Numbered from the stretch's first letter, positions 1-8,031 are shown. The stretch is 11,058 bases of DNA from Hymenochaete sp. R1 (GCA_019400425.1 JAFREE010000330.1:1-11058); one strand, 5' to 3'. Translations and numbers: made by a program. Notes: generated by a model from the sequence alone, not told the origin.

Positions 1-136
1 TCTGGAAATAAGTTTAGAATAAATTTCGGAGTTTTAGACAGATATGTCTGTCTCACATTTCGTTGATGTCTGATGTGGGGGTCCCGTGTCCTGTGTCCGC
101 GTGCGTCCGTCGGGCGGTCTGGTGTCTGGTACGGTT

Positions 137-170
137 GGGGAAGGGGGGGGGGGGGTGAGGGAGGTAGGGG
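137..170 (+). other. G-rich tract, potential G-quadruplex
   Basis: Runs of 4 G (137-140), 13 G (143-155), 3 G (159-161) and 4 G (167-170) are separated by loops of 2 to 5 bases, which satisfies the usual four-run G-quadruplex pattern on the plus strand. It lies about 100 bases upstream of the TATA-like box. Folding and any regulatory effect are inference. The homopolymer length may also be unreliable in raw sequence. Confidence 0.4.
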
Positions 171-268
171 CGATATCATATTGGCGTTTCGGAATACGAA
201 TAAGAATATGGGAATGGGAATGGAAAGGCCTTTTCCTTTCTTTCGTTTGGTGATTATGTTTCTATTTG

Positions 269-276
269 TATTTATA
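269..276 (+). promoter_or_regulatory. TATA-like box TATTTATA
   Basis: TATTTATA occurs once in the upstream region, about 235 bases before the ATG at 512, and is followed by a pyrimidine-rich stretch that could contain the transcription start. Position and sequence fit a fungal TATA element, but the start site is not visible from sequence alone. Confidence 0.35.
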
Positions 277-452
277 GTGTACTGTACATGTACCTGTACT
301 CGGGCTGTGCGTATCACTGGCGCTCACTGGCAGGACTCGGGCTGTACGTTGCTTTTGCTTGTCCTCTTCCCTTTTTTTAATTCTCTTTGAGTGGACGTTT
401 GAGTGGGACGTTCGAAGTTTGCACTTCGTTGCTCGCATTCGCTTTTTGGAGA

Positions 453-503
453 TACCGAGTGAGTACCGAGCACTGGGACCGATACCGAGTCCCGAGTACC
501 GAG
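453..503 (+). repeat. Four copies of TACCGAG in the 5' leader
   Basis: The heptamer TACCGAG starts at 453, 464, 483 and 497, usually preceded by GA or GAG and with a related CCCGAGT at 491. The copies are irregularly spaced (11, 19 and 14 bases) and end nine bases before the ATG of the gene starting at 512. They may be a degenerate minisatellite or binding sites for an RNA- or DNA-binding factor. Function is unknown. Confidence 0.5.
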
Positions 504-511
504 TACAGGGC

Positions 512-3074
512 ATGTCGAAAAGAAAAAGAAAAGGCGAAGATAAAGGCGAAGGTGAAGGAGACGTGACACCAGAATCAGCTACAGCACCAGCTACAGCTAT
601 AGCAACAACGGCGACAGCAGCGCCGCAGCCACAGCCCATCCGAGCTCGAGCTCGAGCCCGAGTTTGGGAGTCTTCTGTGTCTTCCGAGTGTTTGGGGTGT
701 GCGGTGGGGTTGTGTGGTGGGTGTGAGCTGCAGCCTCAGCCGCAGCGTTACTCTCAGCGTGTTGGTGGGGGTACAGGTGATTGCGATGCTGGGGTTGAAG
801 CTCGTGTCGGGTCTCTGTTCCCTGCTCCTGCTCCTGCTACTGCACCTAACCTCGCACCCGTACCCGTACCCGCACCTCGCATTGTTGGGGAGACTCGTGA
901 TACGTGCGTTTATGGGAGTGGAGGTGGGGAGGGGTCATGGTTGCAGAGGCAGCAGGACATAGACATAGGACAGCGGCAACAGCAACAGCAGCAAGATCTG
1001 AGTCGGAGTCGGGCCGAGGTGCCGAAACCGGCTCCGGCTCCGGTGCCTGTTTTGCAGAGGCCGGGACCGATGAGGGGTCCTCGCCCACGCCCACAGCCGC
1101 ACTCGCAGCTTCAGTCTCAGCTTCAGCAACTTCAGCCACTCCCGCACAGTGGCGCGCATGGGCTCGGGAACTCTCATTCGCACCCACATTCTCACCCATA
1201 TTCGCAACCGCCAACGTACTCGCCACCGCAATCGCAATCACAATCACAACCACACTCGGAGCCACGCGCTGCGATGAACGCGCAGACGCAGTACGCGATG
1301 CACACTTTGGCGCCTGTTAATGGTAATGGTAATATGAATGGGGATAGGGATGGGGATGGGTACCGTGTTCGGAGTCAAAGCCAGAGTCAAAGTGAAAGAC
1401 AGAACCAGAGCCAGAGTCAACACCAGAGTCAAAGCCAAAGTCAAAGCCAAAGTCAACACCAAAGCCAGAGTCAAAGCCAAAGTTACGGTCAGAGGCAGCG
1501 GAGTGAGAGGAAACAGGTCTCGAGCGGTGCTGGTGCTGGTGTTGGTGTTGGTGGCAACGCTTTGGCTTCCGGCTCTGGCTCTGGTTCTCGCTCTGGTTCT
1601 TGCTCTGGCTCGAATGAAGCAGCGAGGCGCACCAGCTCGAGTTCGGACCCAAACCCAAATCTAAACGCAGTCCCAAGGCCGAACTCATCAAACCACACTC
1701 AGCCCCAACCCCACCCCCACCCCCACGCCCGCGAACACGAACACGAACACGAACCAGGAGCCACCTCGCCCAACACCTCCCGCAGCATCCGCGCCGCTGC
1801 AGACCACCTCCTGCAGCTCATCCGCGCCGAACGGGCCTCAGCGCGTTCGTGCGCCGTGCTCGAGCTCGAGGCGCAGCGGGAGATGGCGAGGAGGGAGGTG
1901 GAGGAGGCGAGGAGGGAGGGGGAGCGGTTGAGGGGGGTTGTGGAGAGGGTTGTTGGAGAGAATGAAGGGCTGAGGAATGAGTTGGGGAGGATGAGGGAGA
2001 TGGGGGTGGGGGTTGGTGTTGGTACTAGTGGTGAGTGGTGGTTTTTTTTTCGTATTCTTCCTTTTTGTCTTTCCGTCTTTCTTTTTTCTTTTATCACCGC
2101 AATAGTACTGTTTCATTCCGCGACTGTTGTTCTTTCCTGAGATCCTTGAACGGCGCAAGTGGCGGTGTACTAACCATCTAAATTTTCTATTCTCTTCTCA
2201 GCGGTGTTATCCGGCTCGCCTTTTGCTTTTGACGCAAACACGCATTCGCACGCGACCAATCGTCCTCAGAAACAGGTACCGCCCAACGTGAACGTATCCT
2301 GCTGCAAAACCGAGCGTCCCACCGAAACTGGGCTCGGAGCCATCCCACCAGCCTCTCCTTCGAACGAAACGCCCCCTCTATCCTCCATATCAGCGTCTTC
2401 GCATACATCCACATCCACCACGTCGACACTTGTGCCCGACTCTACGGCGACCAACACCAACACTGTGACGATATCCGACCTCAGACAGAAAGTGGCGGCG
2501 CTCGAGCACGAGAACGGACAGCTCCGGAAACGCGAGCAGAGCGTGATCGAGGCGTTCTTTGCGGAGAGGGTGATGTTGAAGCAGCGGATCGCGTTGTTGG
2601 AGCGGGAGGCTGAGGGTGAGGGTGAAGGGAAGGCTAGGGAGGGAGACGGTGGGGACAAAGATGGCGGTGGGGAGGCTGAAAGTGGGGCTGGCGAAAATAA
2701 TTTGGGGGAGAGGAAGAGGCGTCGGTCGACGTCTGCGTCTGTGCCTGTGTCGGTACCCGTGTCTACGTTGGATCTAGGTACTCTGAACGAACAGGCTGGG
2801 AACGGAGGGCGTAAGCAATCTTTCCCTCTAAATTCGACATGTACTAACAACTCTTACTTCGCGTCATTTTTCTCTCCCTGCCGGGTTTTTTTTTCTAGTG
2901 CCAGATGGTAGAATCATGGGGTATTTAGAGTCACTGGATGCTATAGCGAATGAATGGACGAATGCGACGGATGGGCGGACTATAGATGAGTCGTCGGTGT
3001 CGCAGGCTCAAGCGCCTTTGACAGCTTCGTCTTCGGCGGCTCCGTTCAAGAGACGACGGGTGGATCAGTCATAG
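512..3074 (+). CDS. Low-complexity, coiled-coil, probably nuclear protein of unknown function
   Basis: Exons 512-2030, 2202-2810 and 2899-3074 join in frame to 767 residues. Both introns (171 and 88 nt) start GTGAGT or GTAAGC, end in CAG or TAG and contain a perfect TACTAAC branch point (2168-2174 and 2842-2848), which strongly supports the model. The start is the first in-frame ATG. Visible parts: KRKRK at residues 3-7; Ala/Pro-rich and Arg/Ala repeats; a Gln run (156-161); a Ser-Gln tract (288-324); Gly-Ser repeats (about 351-367); His-Pro and Glu-His repeats (about 398-416); a predicted coiled coil (about 425-498); a second leucine-zipper-like coiled coil (about 596-644); a basic cluster RKRRR (677-681); and KRRR (760-763) near the C-terminus. 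Three basic clusters suggest nuclear import, and the coiled coils suggest dimerisation. I see no canonical bZIP basic region directly ahead of either zipper, so calling it a transcription factor would be a guess. Composition is extreme, so most of exon 1 probably evolves fast. Confidence 0.75.
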
Positions 3075-3751
3075 AGACTTTTTTTCTCCTTCTGAGATAA
3101 CGTTCCGTTTTTTCTCGTCTCTTTTTTTGTGCTGTTGTGCTGCGTGTGCTTATGCTTCGAGTGAGTCCCAGGCTTATGTCTAAATTGTTGATTCGAGAAG
3201 GTTTAATGGGATATTTTACAGGATTGTTTGGATACACATGTTCGACATCTATTCCTACTGCTCGTCCTATCCTATCCTTACTACTCGTCCACGTTCCACT
3301 TTGGTACACTTTGGCACAGGCCTTCAGCAGTGGCGCTGACGGAGTTGTGTGCTACGCAAACTAGCAGTTGCCGCAGCAGGTCTTCTGGCAACGATCCTGC
3401 TCCTGGACTAACGGCGGGGCTTTCCCAGCTTCCGCCAAAGCAACAACATCGCGTTCGTTTCGCGAGTTCATCTCCCCACAGCACGTATCAGCCGCGTACT
3501 CAGACTTTGACCCGCAGCACCCGCCTGGTTTAACCTCCGTCGTAGGCTGCGTTTGTGTCTGGGAAGGAAATGTATCAGTTCAGTGTGCTTGTATGCGCAT
3601 ATGATCGGGGAGTTTGTTGTTTCCTTTACCGTTTCGGGCCGAACGCCTTGCTTGTATTCGCGCGAGCAGCAGAGGCCGCCGTCTGGCTTTACAGGTACAC
3701 AACATCGTTCCTTTATCAATAAACGAAGGCAAGGCGGACCGCGGCGGATCC
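3075..3751. other. Convergent intergenic region, no gene seen
   Basis: These 677 bases separate the stop of the low-complexity protein gene (+) from the stop of the cation-efflux-like gene (-), so they should hold the two 3' untranslated regions. T-rich runs follow the first stop. An AATAAA occurs at 3718-3723 on the plus strand. The small ORFs here resemble no known protein and lack splice or codon support. Nothing else was recognised. Confidence 0.6.
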
Positions 3752-4895
3752 TCATAGGTCAGACTGGACAAAGAAAAAGAAAAAAGTACGAGCGTGGGTT
3801 CACTTACGGATTCATCGTCGGAGCTCGACTCGCATTTGCACGTGTCGGAATCACGGCATTCGTCCTTTTCGTAGCAGCATTCACACAGATCGCGGTACCG
3901 TTCCGCCAGTTCCGCATCCACCACGGTCGTGTCCGCGACGTTCCCATCTTTCATTCGTCCTTCGCTGGAATGTTTGGCCGAGCATCCACCACAACACCCT
4001 CCATTGAACTCCGGATCCCTCACCCAGCGAATCATCTTCCACGCCTCCCTCGCAAACAAGCCTGCCAACACGATCGACGTCGCGCTGTCCACCCACCACC
4101 CGCCCTGCCAGAGTTTGTACACGAGCGCGCCGATGAAGACGACGACGGTGATCTGGATACAGGAGAGCGAGCAGGTGGCCTCGCCGGCCATGGTGGAGGA
4201 ATTGAGAGCGCGGGCGAGGTAGGTTTTGGGGAGGTAGATGAGGATCATGATGACGAGGGCGGAGGCGGAGACGATGAGGGCCGAGGGGGAGCTGGTGGGG
4301 TGGGTGTGTTGGGAGAGGGAGAGGATGGAGGAGGCGAGGGTTGCGAGGGAGAGGAGGGCGATGAGGATGCCGATGGACCAGGTTCCGATGCGTTCGATGC
4401 TGTTGGGGGAGGATTGTCAGTGACTGAGACCCGGATGTTGAATTCATTCACGTTCGGTGGCTCGGTGATTGGACGGGGGACTGGGGACGGGAGTGACGTG
4501 TGATGGGGTCGAGTTAGTGGGGGTGTGGAGGATACGTCGTGGCATTCCCGTCTGGACGTTCACGGCCGGTAGGGCAACACAAGAGTACCTCCCCCCTCCC
4601 CCCCCTTCCCCCAAACAAATGCTTCCCGACCTCAAAACAAAGCAACTCACCGCACTTCCCTCGTTCCTACCTCCTCTCTCTCCTCCTCCCCAATCTTGTC
4701 CACCTTCCTAAATCGCCAAAGGACGACAGCAGCCGACGCGACCTCAATGCCGGACTGGATCCCGAAGAAAATGAGAGAACGGGAGCCAGAGTCGGCTCCG
4801 AGGACGATGGAGACGGCTCCTTCGGCGGCGCAGTAGAGGATGGAGATGACGCTGATGATGAGGGCGTATTGTTGGAGGCGGCGGCGGGTGGGCAT
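3752..4895 (-). CDS. Cation-efflux / TMEM163-like six-TM membrane protein with Cys-rich tail
   Basis: Exons in transcript order are 4895-4651, 4399-3808 and 3763-3752 (282 residues), joined in matching phases. Introns are 251 nt (GTGAGT...CAG) and 44 nt (GTAAGT...CAG). Six hydrophobic segments lie at about residues 11-31, 40-60, 89-110, 120-138, 161-179 and 183-205. The motifs SRSLIFFGIQSGIEV (38-52), SSTMAGEATCSLSC (149-162) and GGWWVDSATS (181-190) are those I associate with fungal proteins of the cation diffusion facilitator superfamily close to animal TMEM163, which binds and exports zinc. A divalent-metal transport role at a membrane is therefore inferred. The hydrophilic tail (206-282) has nine cysteines and an acidic Ser/Asp end, plausibly a metal-binding segment. 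The first ATG of the membrane-spanning exon is used as start. The exon is open upstream to a good splice acceptor, but no ATG was found beyond it. Subfamily and substrate are unproven. Confidence 0.85.
4400..4650 (-). other. Long first intron of the cation-efflux-like gene with a G-rich RNA tract
   Basis: At 251 nt this is the longest intron in the window. It starts with GTGAGT and ends CCAACAG, and joins an exon ending in two bases of an Arg codon to one supplying the third. On the transcribed strand it contains runs of 5, 8, 6 and 2 G (complement of 4588-4612), a potential G-quadruplex in the pre-mRNA. No additional exon is needed, because the membrane topology is continuous across the junction. 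Confidence 0.65.
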
Positions 4896-5245
4896 CGTGC
4901 AACGGTTGTTGTCGTTTAGCTGGTAGTTCTGCGTTCGGTCGGGTGCTGGGAGGAGAAGAATGTTTGTTTGTTAGTGAATGTATGCGTCTTGATGCTTGGC
5001 TGTTCTATTAGCACCTTTGTTGTGCACTTAATTCAACTACGGTGGAGGCGAGGCCTTAGACAACGTTGACCACAGACTCGGAGCTGGAGAGGGAGGACGG
5101 GGGACTGGCAGGAGGTCTACAAGTCGTGGTGGGCGTAAGAGACTAAGAGACAAAAAGCCAGGCCACGCACAACACGTACGGACGCAGAGCCTGCCAGCTT
5201 CTGGTCTTCTGGTGTCCTTTTAGTATTGATATTGATAATCCATAT
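4896..5245 (-). promoter_or_regulatory. 5' leader and promoter of the cation-efflux-like gene, possible 5' UTR intron
   Basis: On the minus strand a CACTAAC branch-point-like sequence (CTAAC at 4974-4970) and a pyrimidine-rich stretch lead to a CCCAG acceptor (AG at 4947-4946), about 50 bases upstream of the start codon. A GTACGT at 5179-5174 could be the matching donor, giving a 234-nt intron in the untranslated leader. No ATG in the right frame was found upstream, so the coding start at 4895 is kept. The donor choice is a guess. Confidence 0.35.
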
Positions 5246-5445
5246 TAATATTTATAGACGCGTGGGGGTTTAGAAGTAGACGGAGGGAGGCGTGGCTGAT
5301 TACATGTAAGATACTGGTGTTCATAAACTGCTCCTTCGGGTGTCACGAGGACTGAATTGTGAAGTTTAATATCAACATTAATGAGCTCGAGTGGTGTCGT
5401 ATTATGATGCAGATATTTACCAGTGTGTGTGCAGGGCATGCATGA
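5246..5445. other. AT-rich intergenic stretch, nothing recognised
   Basis: This stretch contains AT-rich words around 5224-5256 and 5366-5384 and no supportable gene. The short minus-strand ORF here has no resemblance to a known protein and no splice support. Confidence 0.5.
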
Positions 5446-6087
5446 AGATGCACTTCTGAAATCTGCACGGATATTGACTCTAACCGAGCCGACTTTGTGC
5501 GTTTAAATGAGAAAACGCGACAAGAACGCGAGGCATGGGAAGAATATGAAGGGGTTTCTCAGAGTTCATTGATATTTTGTATCGATGATCGTCGGAAAAG
5601 ATATTCAGTGACTTTGGTTTCTTACGTTGAAGAATGCTTGTGCTCTTCGCAATAAAAAACGAACAAATACTTGCAGTCCTTGAAGCCCGGAGAAGAATGG
5701 GAGGTGCTTTTGGATACGGCCGTGAATGTCCGGTTCAAATGCAAGAAGCGCTGGCGCTGACTCGCAGGGTCCAAGCGAAGTTCGAACTGCGGCGGGACAG
5801 AGATCACGAGAAGGATACTTCGACCCGCTGGTGAGATGGAGGAACCAAGAAGCCGTGATTTTCACGCGTGCAAGAAGAGGGTGATGTACATCGGCCGCGC
5901 CATGCCATACAATTTTGGAAGCGAAAACAGATAAGGACATGAGATACATTGGTGGGCATATGATACTTTCCATACGGCCATAATGAGGGAGGAGAGGGCT
6001 CGACGTGAGGCGAGTGGGAGGCGGCATGAACACGCGATGAGGGAGAAAGAAGAAGTCGATATAAGGGACCGGGATAGGACAGTTTAA
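5446..6087 (+). pseudogene. Possible degenerate gene, one frame broken by three stops
   Basis: One plus-strand frame stays open from 5446 to 6087 (213 codons before the terminal TAA) except for stops at 5653 (TAA), 5758 (TGA) and 5932 (TAA). Each internal stop is one C-to-T change away from a sense codon (CAA or CGA). The translation has protein-like character: a charged helix with QEREAWEEYEG near 5522-5554, a segment SLKPGEEWEVLLDTAV near 5677-5724, and a second charged helix beginning MREERARREASGRRH near 5983. These recall charged, coiled-coil-rich proteins common in Agaricomycetes, but I cannot name the family. There is no ATG at the expected start. Alternatives are an intron-bearing gene with poor splice sites (good acceptors end at 5676 and 5770, but no good donors), or chance. 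The last bases overlap the end of eS6 on the other strand. Confidence 0.35.
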
Positions 6088-6959
6088 GCAGACGTAGCCC
6101 TGTTTTTGAGATGGGTAGAATCAGTAAGTATGCGAAGATTAGGTATGTGATGACCCACTTCTTTCCATGTGCCTTGTGCGATGAGACCTTTTCCTTGCGC
6201 CTGCTAGCTAGGAGAGTCCTGCAGACATGCGCAAGTCAGAAACAACGTTAAAAAAACTGCTTCGATAACGGTACGTACTCGTATTCCTTCTTCTGCTCGT
6301 TCTGACGGTCGATTCTACGAGTCTTAAGTGCGCGGACGTGACGGCGACGTTGCAAACGGATTGGGGTGACGATGCGCTGGATTTTGGGACTTAAGAAAGA
6401 GGGTCACCATCAGATATGAGTAGACTTAAAAAGGCAGAGAGAAGACTCACGCCTTCGTATAAGGCTTCTTCTCCGGATTCTTCTGGCTCTTCACTTCACG
6501 ACGGACAACATACTTCCGGACGTCATCTTCTTTGCTAAGGTTGAAGAAGCGGCGGGTTTTCATTGCGCGCTTGGGTCCAAGGCGCTTCGGGAGAACAGTG
6601 TCGGTCAATCCAGGAATGTCGCTCTCGCCCTGTTTGATGACAACGAAAGCAAGTACAGCGATGTCGGGAACGACGATACATCTGCACTCACCTGTACGAT
6701 GGGTGCGGTAACATGAGTGGCCATCCGAGAGCAAGAGGCGGACACGGTGAGGGAGGAGGACACCCTGCTTCATAGGGAGGCCCTGCTTGTCGTTTTCGCC
6801 AGAGATGCGGAAGATGTACCCCTTGGACTCGTCACCGAGGGAATCTCCGGGCACCTCTTGGGACATCTTCTTGTCGTAAAAAATACGGTAACGACGCTCA
6901 TCGTCGATGTCGAGGACCTTCTGCTGGCCCGTCGCCGGGTTGGCGATGTTGAATTTCAT
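6084..6959 (-). CDS. RPS6: 40S ribosomal protein eS6 (S6), with a shortened internal loop
   Basis: Exons are 6959-6451, 6389-6279, 6218-6159 and 6099-6084, giving 231 residues. Introns are 61, 60 and 59 nt with GTGAGT, GTACGT and GTGGGT donors, all in phase. The product is a component of the small ribosomal subunit. The family is clear from [14 protein letters not shown] (1-14), [11 protein letters not shown] (33-43), [20 protein letters not shown] (64-83), [20 protein letters not shown] (111-130) and [19 protein letters not shown] (138-156). The C-terminus ends KKATSA after the last, 16-nt exon, as expected for basidiomycete eS6. Odd points: between Arg-Thr-Gly-Glu (88-91) and Cys-Ile (94-95) about eight residues of the usual basic RKRKSVRG stretch are missing and replaced by Cys-Arg, while the frame is kept. 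Several near-invariant residues also differ. It is divergent to RPS13 across 226 bp. It may be the functional gene, a relaxed paralogue, or affected by a sequence mis-join. Confidence 0.93.
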
Positions 6960-7185
6960 GTCGGTCTTGCTGGACTTTTCGACTTTCGAGCGTGTCTTGA
7001 GGATGCGTGACTATGACCTGGTCATTGTGTGCCAGTTGGTCTCGTGGGAAAACTATACAGTTTCTCACGCTCACGACACTTTCGCCCTCCGTACCAAACT
7101 GTCATGCGTGCTTGAAGACGTCCGCCTCAAGCTCGCCAAACCATACCGTCGTTATCTTCGTCGTTGACAAAACAAATCAGCAAAA
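6960..7185. promoter_or_regulatory. Shared divergent promoter of RPS6 and RPS13
   Basis: Only 226 bases separate the start codons of two oppositely transcribed ribosomal protein genes, so both promoters and both 5' leaders must lie here. This suggests coordinated expression of two small-subunit proteins. The A-rich sequence just before each ATG is typical of highly translated fungal mRNAs. No specific ribosomal-protein promoter element was identified with confidence. Confidence 0.7.
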
Positions 7186-7824
7186 ATGGGTCGCATGCAC
7201 GCACCGGGAAAGGGTATCTGTACGTGAATGAAGTTAATTTTTGTGTAAAAAGCTACTGCTCAATCGCACATGTCATTTAGCTTCGAGTGCCCTTCCTTAC
7301 CGTCGGACTCCCCCATCATGGCTCAAGACCTCGCCTGAGGATGTCGTGGACCAAATCTGCAAGCATGCTCGCAAGGGTCTGACCCCGTCGCAAATTGGTG
7401 TCCAGCTCCGTGACTCCCAGGGTATTCCTCAAGTCCGTTTCGTGACCGGTAACAAAATCCTCCGTATCCTCAAGTCCAACGGTGCGTCTCTGGGACATTC
7501 ACAGTTAAAACTAGTGGTTAATCACAGAGGGTTTCCTTCCCCCTTTTTTCTCTCTCCTGTGTGTCTGAATGCGCTTTGTCGCATGCCTTTTGTTTGGGGA
7601 TAGGCCTGGCACCAGCCATCCCAGAGGACCTTTGGCACCTCGTCAAAAAGGCGGTCGCCGTCCGCAAGCACCTCGAGACGAACCGCAAGGACAGGGACTC
7701 CAAATTCCGCCTCATTCTCATTGAATCGCGTATCCACCGTCTTGCTCGCTACTACAAGTCGAAGCAGCAGATCTCACCGACGTTCAAGTACGACTCGGCT
7801 ACCGCCTCAACGCTCATTGCATAG
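7186..7824 (+). CDS. RPS13: 40S ribosomal protein uS15 (S13)
   Basis: Exons 7186-7219, 7281-7481 and 7604-7824 join to exactly 151 residues, the standard eukaryotic length. The protein is a small-subunit component. The translation begins [20 protein letters not shown] and contains [53 protein letters not shown] and [19 protein letters not shown], ending [13 protein letters not shown]. All are hallmarks of the family. The introns (61 nt, GTACGT...TAG; 122 nt, GTGCGT...TAG) fall in the codon for Ser12 and in the Gly of KSNG. The first intron comes after only eleven full codons, as is common in fungal ribosomal protein genes. No box C/D or H/ACA snoRNA was recognised in either intron. It is divergent from RPS6 and convergent with the macrodomain gene, with 207 bases between the stops. 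Confidence 0.98.
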
Positions 7825-8031
7825 GTCGGACAACGAAGTCCTAGGTCTTGGGATATCGTGCGGTTTCCTATTGTTGTCGATTATGCGTTTGTATGTATGT
7901 TATGCAATGTTCCATTATATGTGACATTATGCGGCAACAGTAAAAATCATTAACATATAAAGCAAACTCAGAGTAGCGGTGTTCCTTCTTTTCAGAAATC
8001 TGCGGGTATCACGTTATCGCATTATTGTCCT
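7825..8031. other. Convergent 3' ends of RPS13 and the macrodomain gene
   Basis: These 207 AT-rich bases must carry both 3' untranslated regions. The plus strand shows an ATATAAAG near 7957 that could serve as an efficiency or poly(A) element. No gene is seen here, and transcripts may overlap. Confidence 0.5.

Larger units (their letters stand above)
1..511 (+). promoter_or_regulatory. Promoter and 5' leader of the low-complexity nuclear protein gene
   Basis: This stretch holds no supportable gene; the ORFs crossing it are short and of biased composition. It contains a G-rich tract (137-170), a TATA-like TATTTATA (269-276), a GTACATGTAC palindrome (284-293), a 15-base direct repeat with one mismatch (298-312 and 335-349), a pyrimidine-rich stretch (about 350-387) and four copies of TACCGAG just upstream of the start codon. 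The frame of the downstream gene is open upstream as far as 359 but has no ATG before 512, so most of this is read as promoter and untranslated leader. That assignment is inference from position and motifs. Confidence 0.5.

Noticed and set aside
36..49. AGACA-GATA-TGTCT hairpin near the window start
   Set aside because: It is a five-base stem with a four-base loop, too short to support a function.
846..2097. Long antisense ORFs opposite the low-complexity exon
   Set aside because: Short codon repeats keep all frames open, and the translations are just mirror repeats without start or splice context.
3553..4503. Plus-strand 316-residue ORF with an acidic Gly-rich C-terminus
   Set aside because: It is antisense to the membrane-protein exon 4399-3808, whose product has clear TM segments and family motifs and supported splice sites.
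5605..6033. Minus-strand 142-residue ORF
   Set aside because: No family features or splice support were seen. It is the reverse of a more protein-like plus-strand frame, although it cannot be fully excluded.
5932..6157. eS6 stop-codon loss with read-through past 6157
   Set aside because: A GTGGGT donor at 6158 and an AACAG acceptor at 6100 give a normal C-terminus ending KKATSA, so no read-through is needed.
6630..6691. A 62-nt intron in eS6 from GTGAGT (6691) to an AACAG acceptor
   Set aside because: It would delete the conserved [10 protein letters not shown] region and shift the frame, so the donor-like sequence is not used that way.
7482..7603. Possible snoRNA in the 122-nt RPS13 intron
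   Set aside because: No paired C and D boxes or H/ACA elements could be found.
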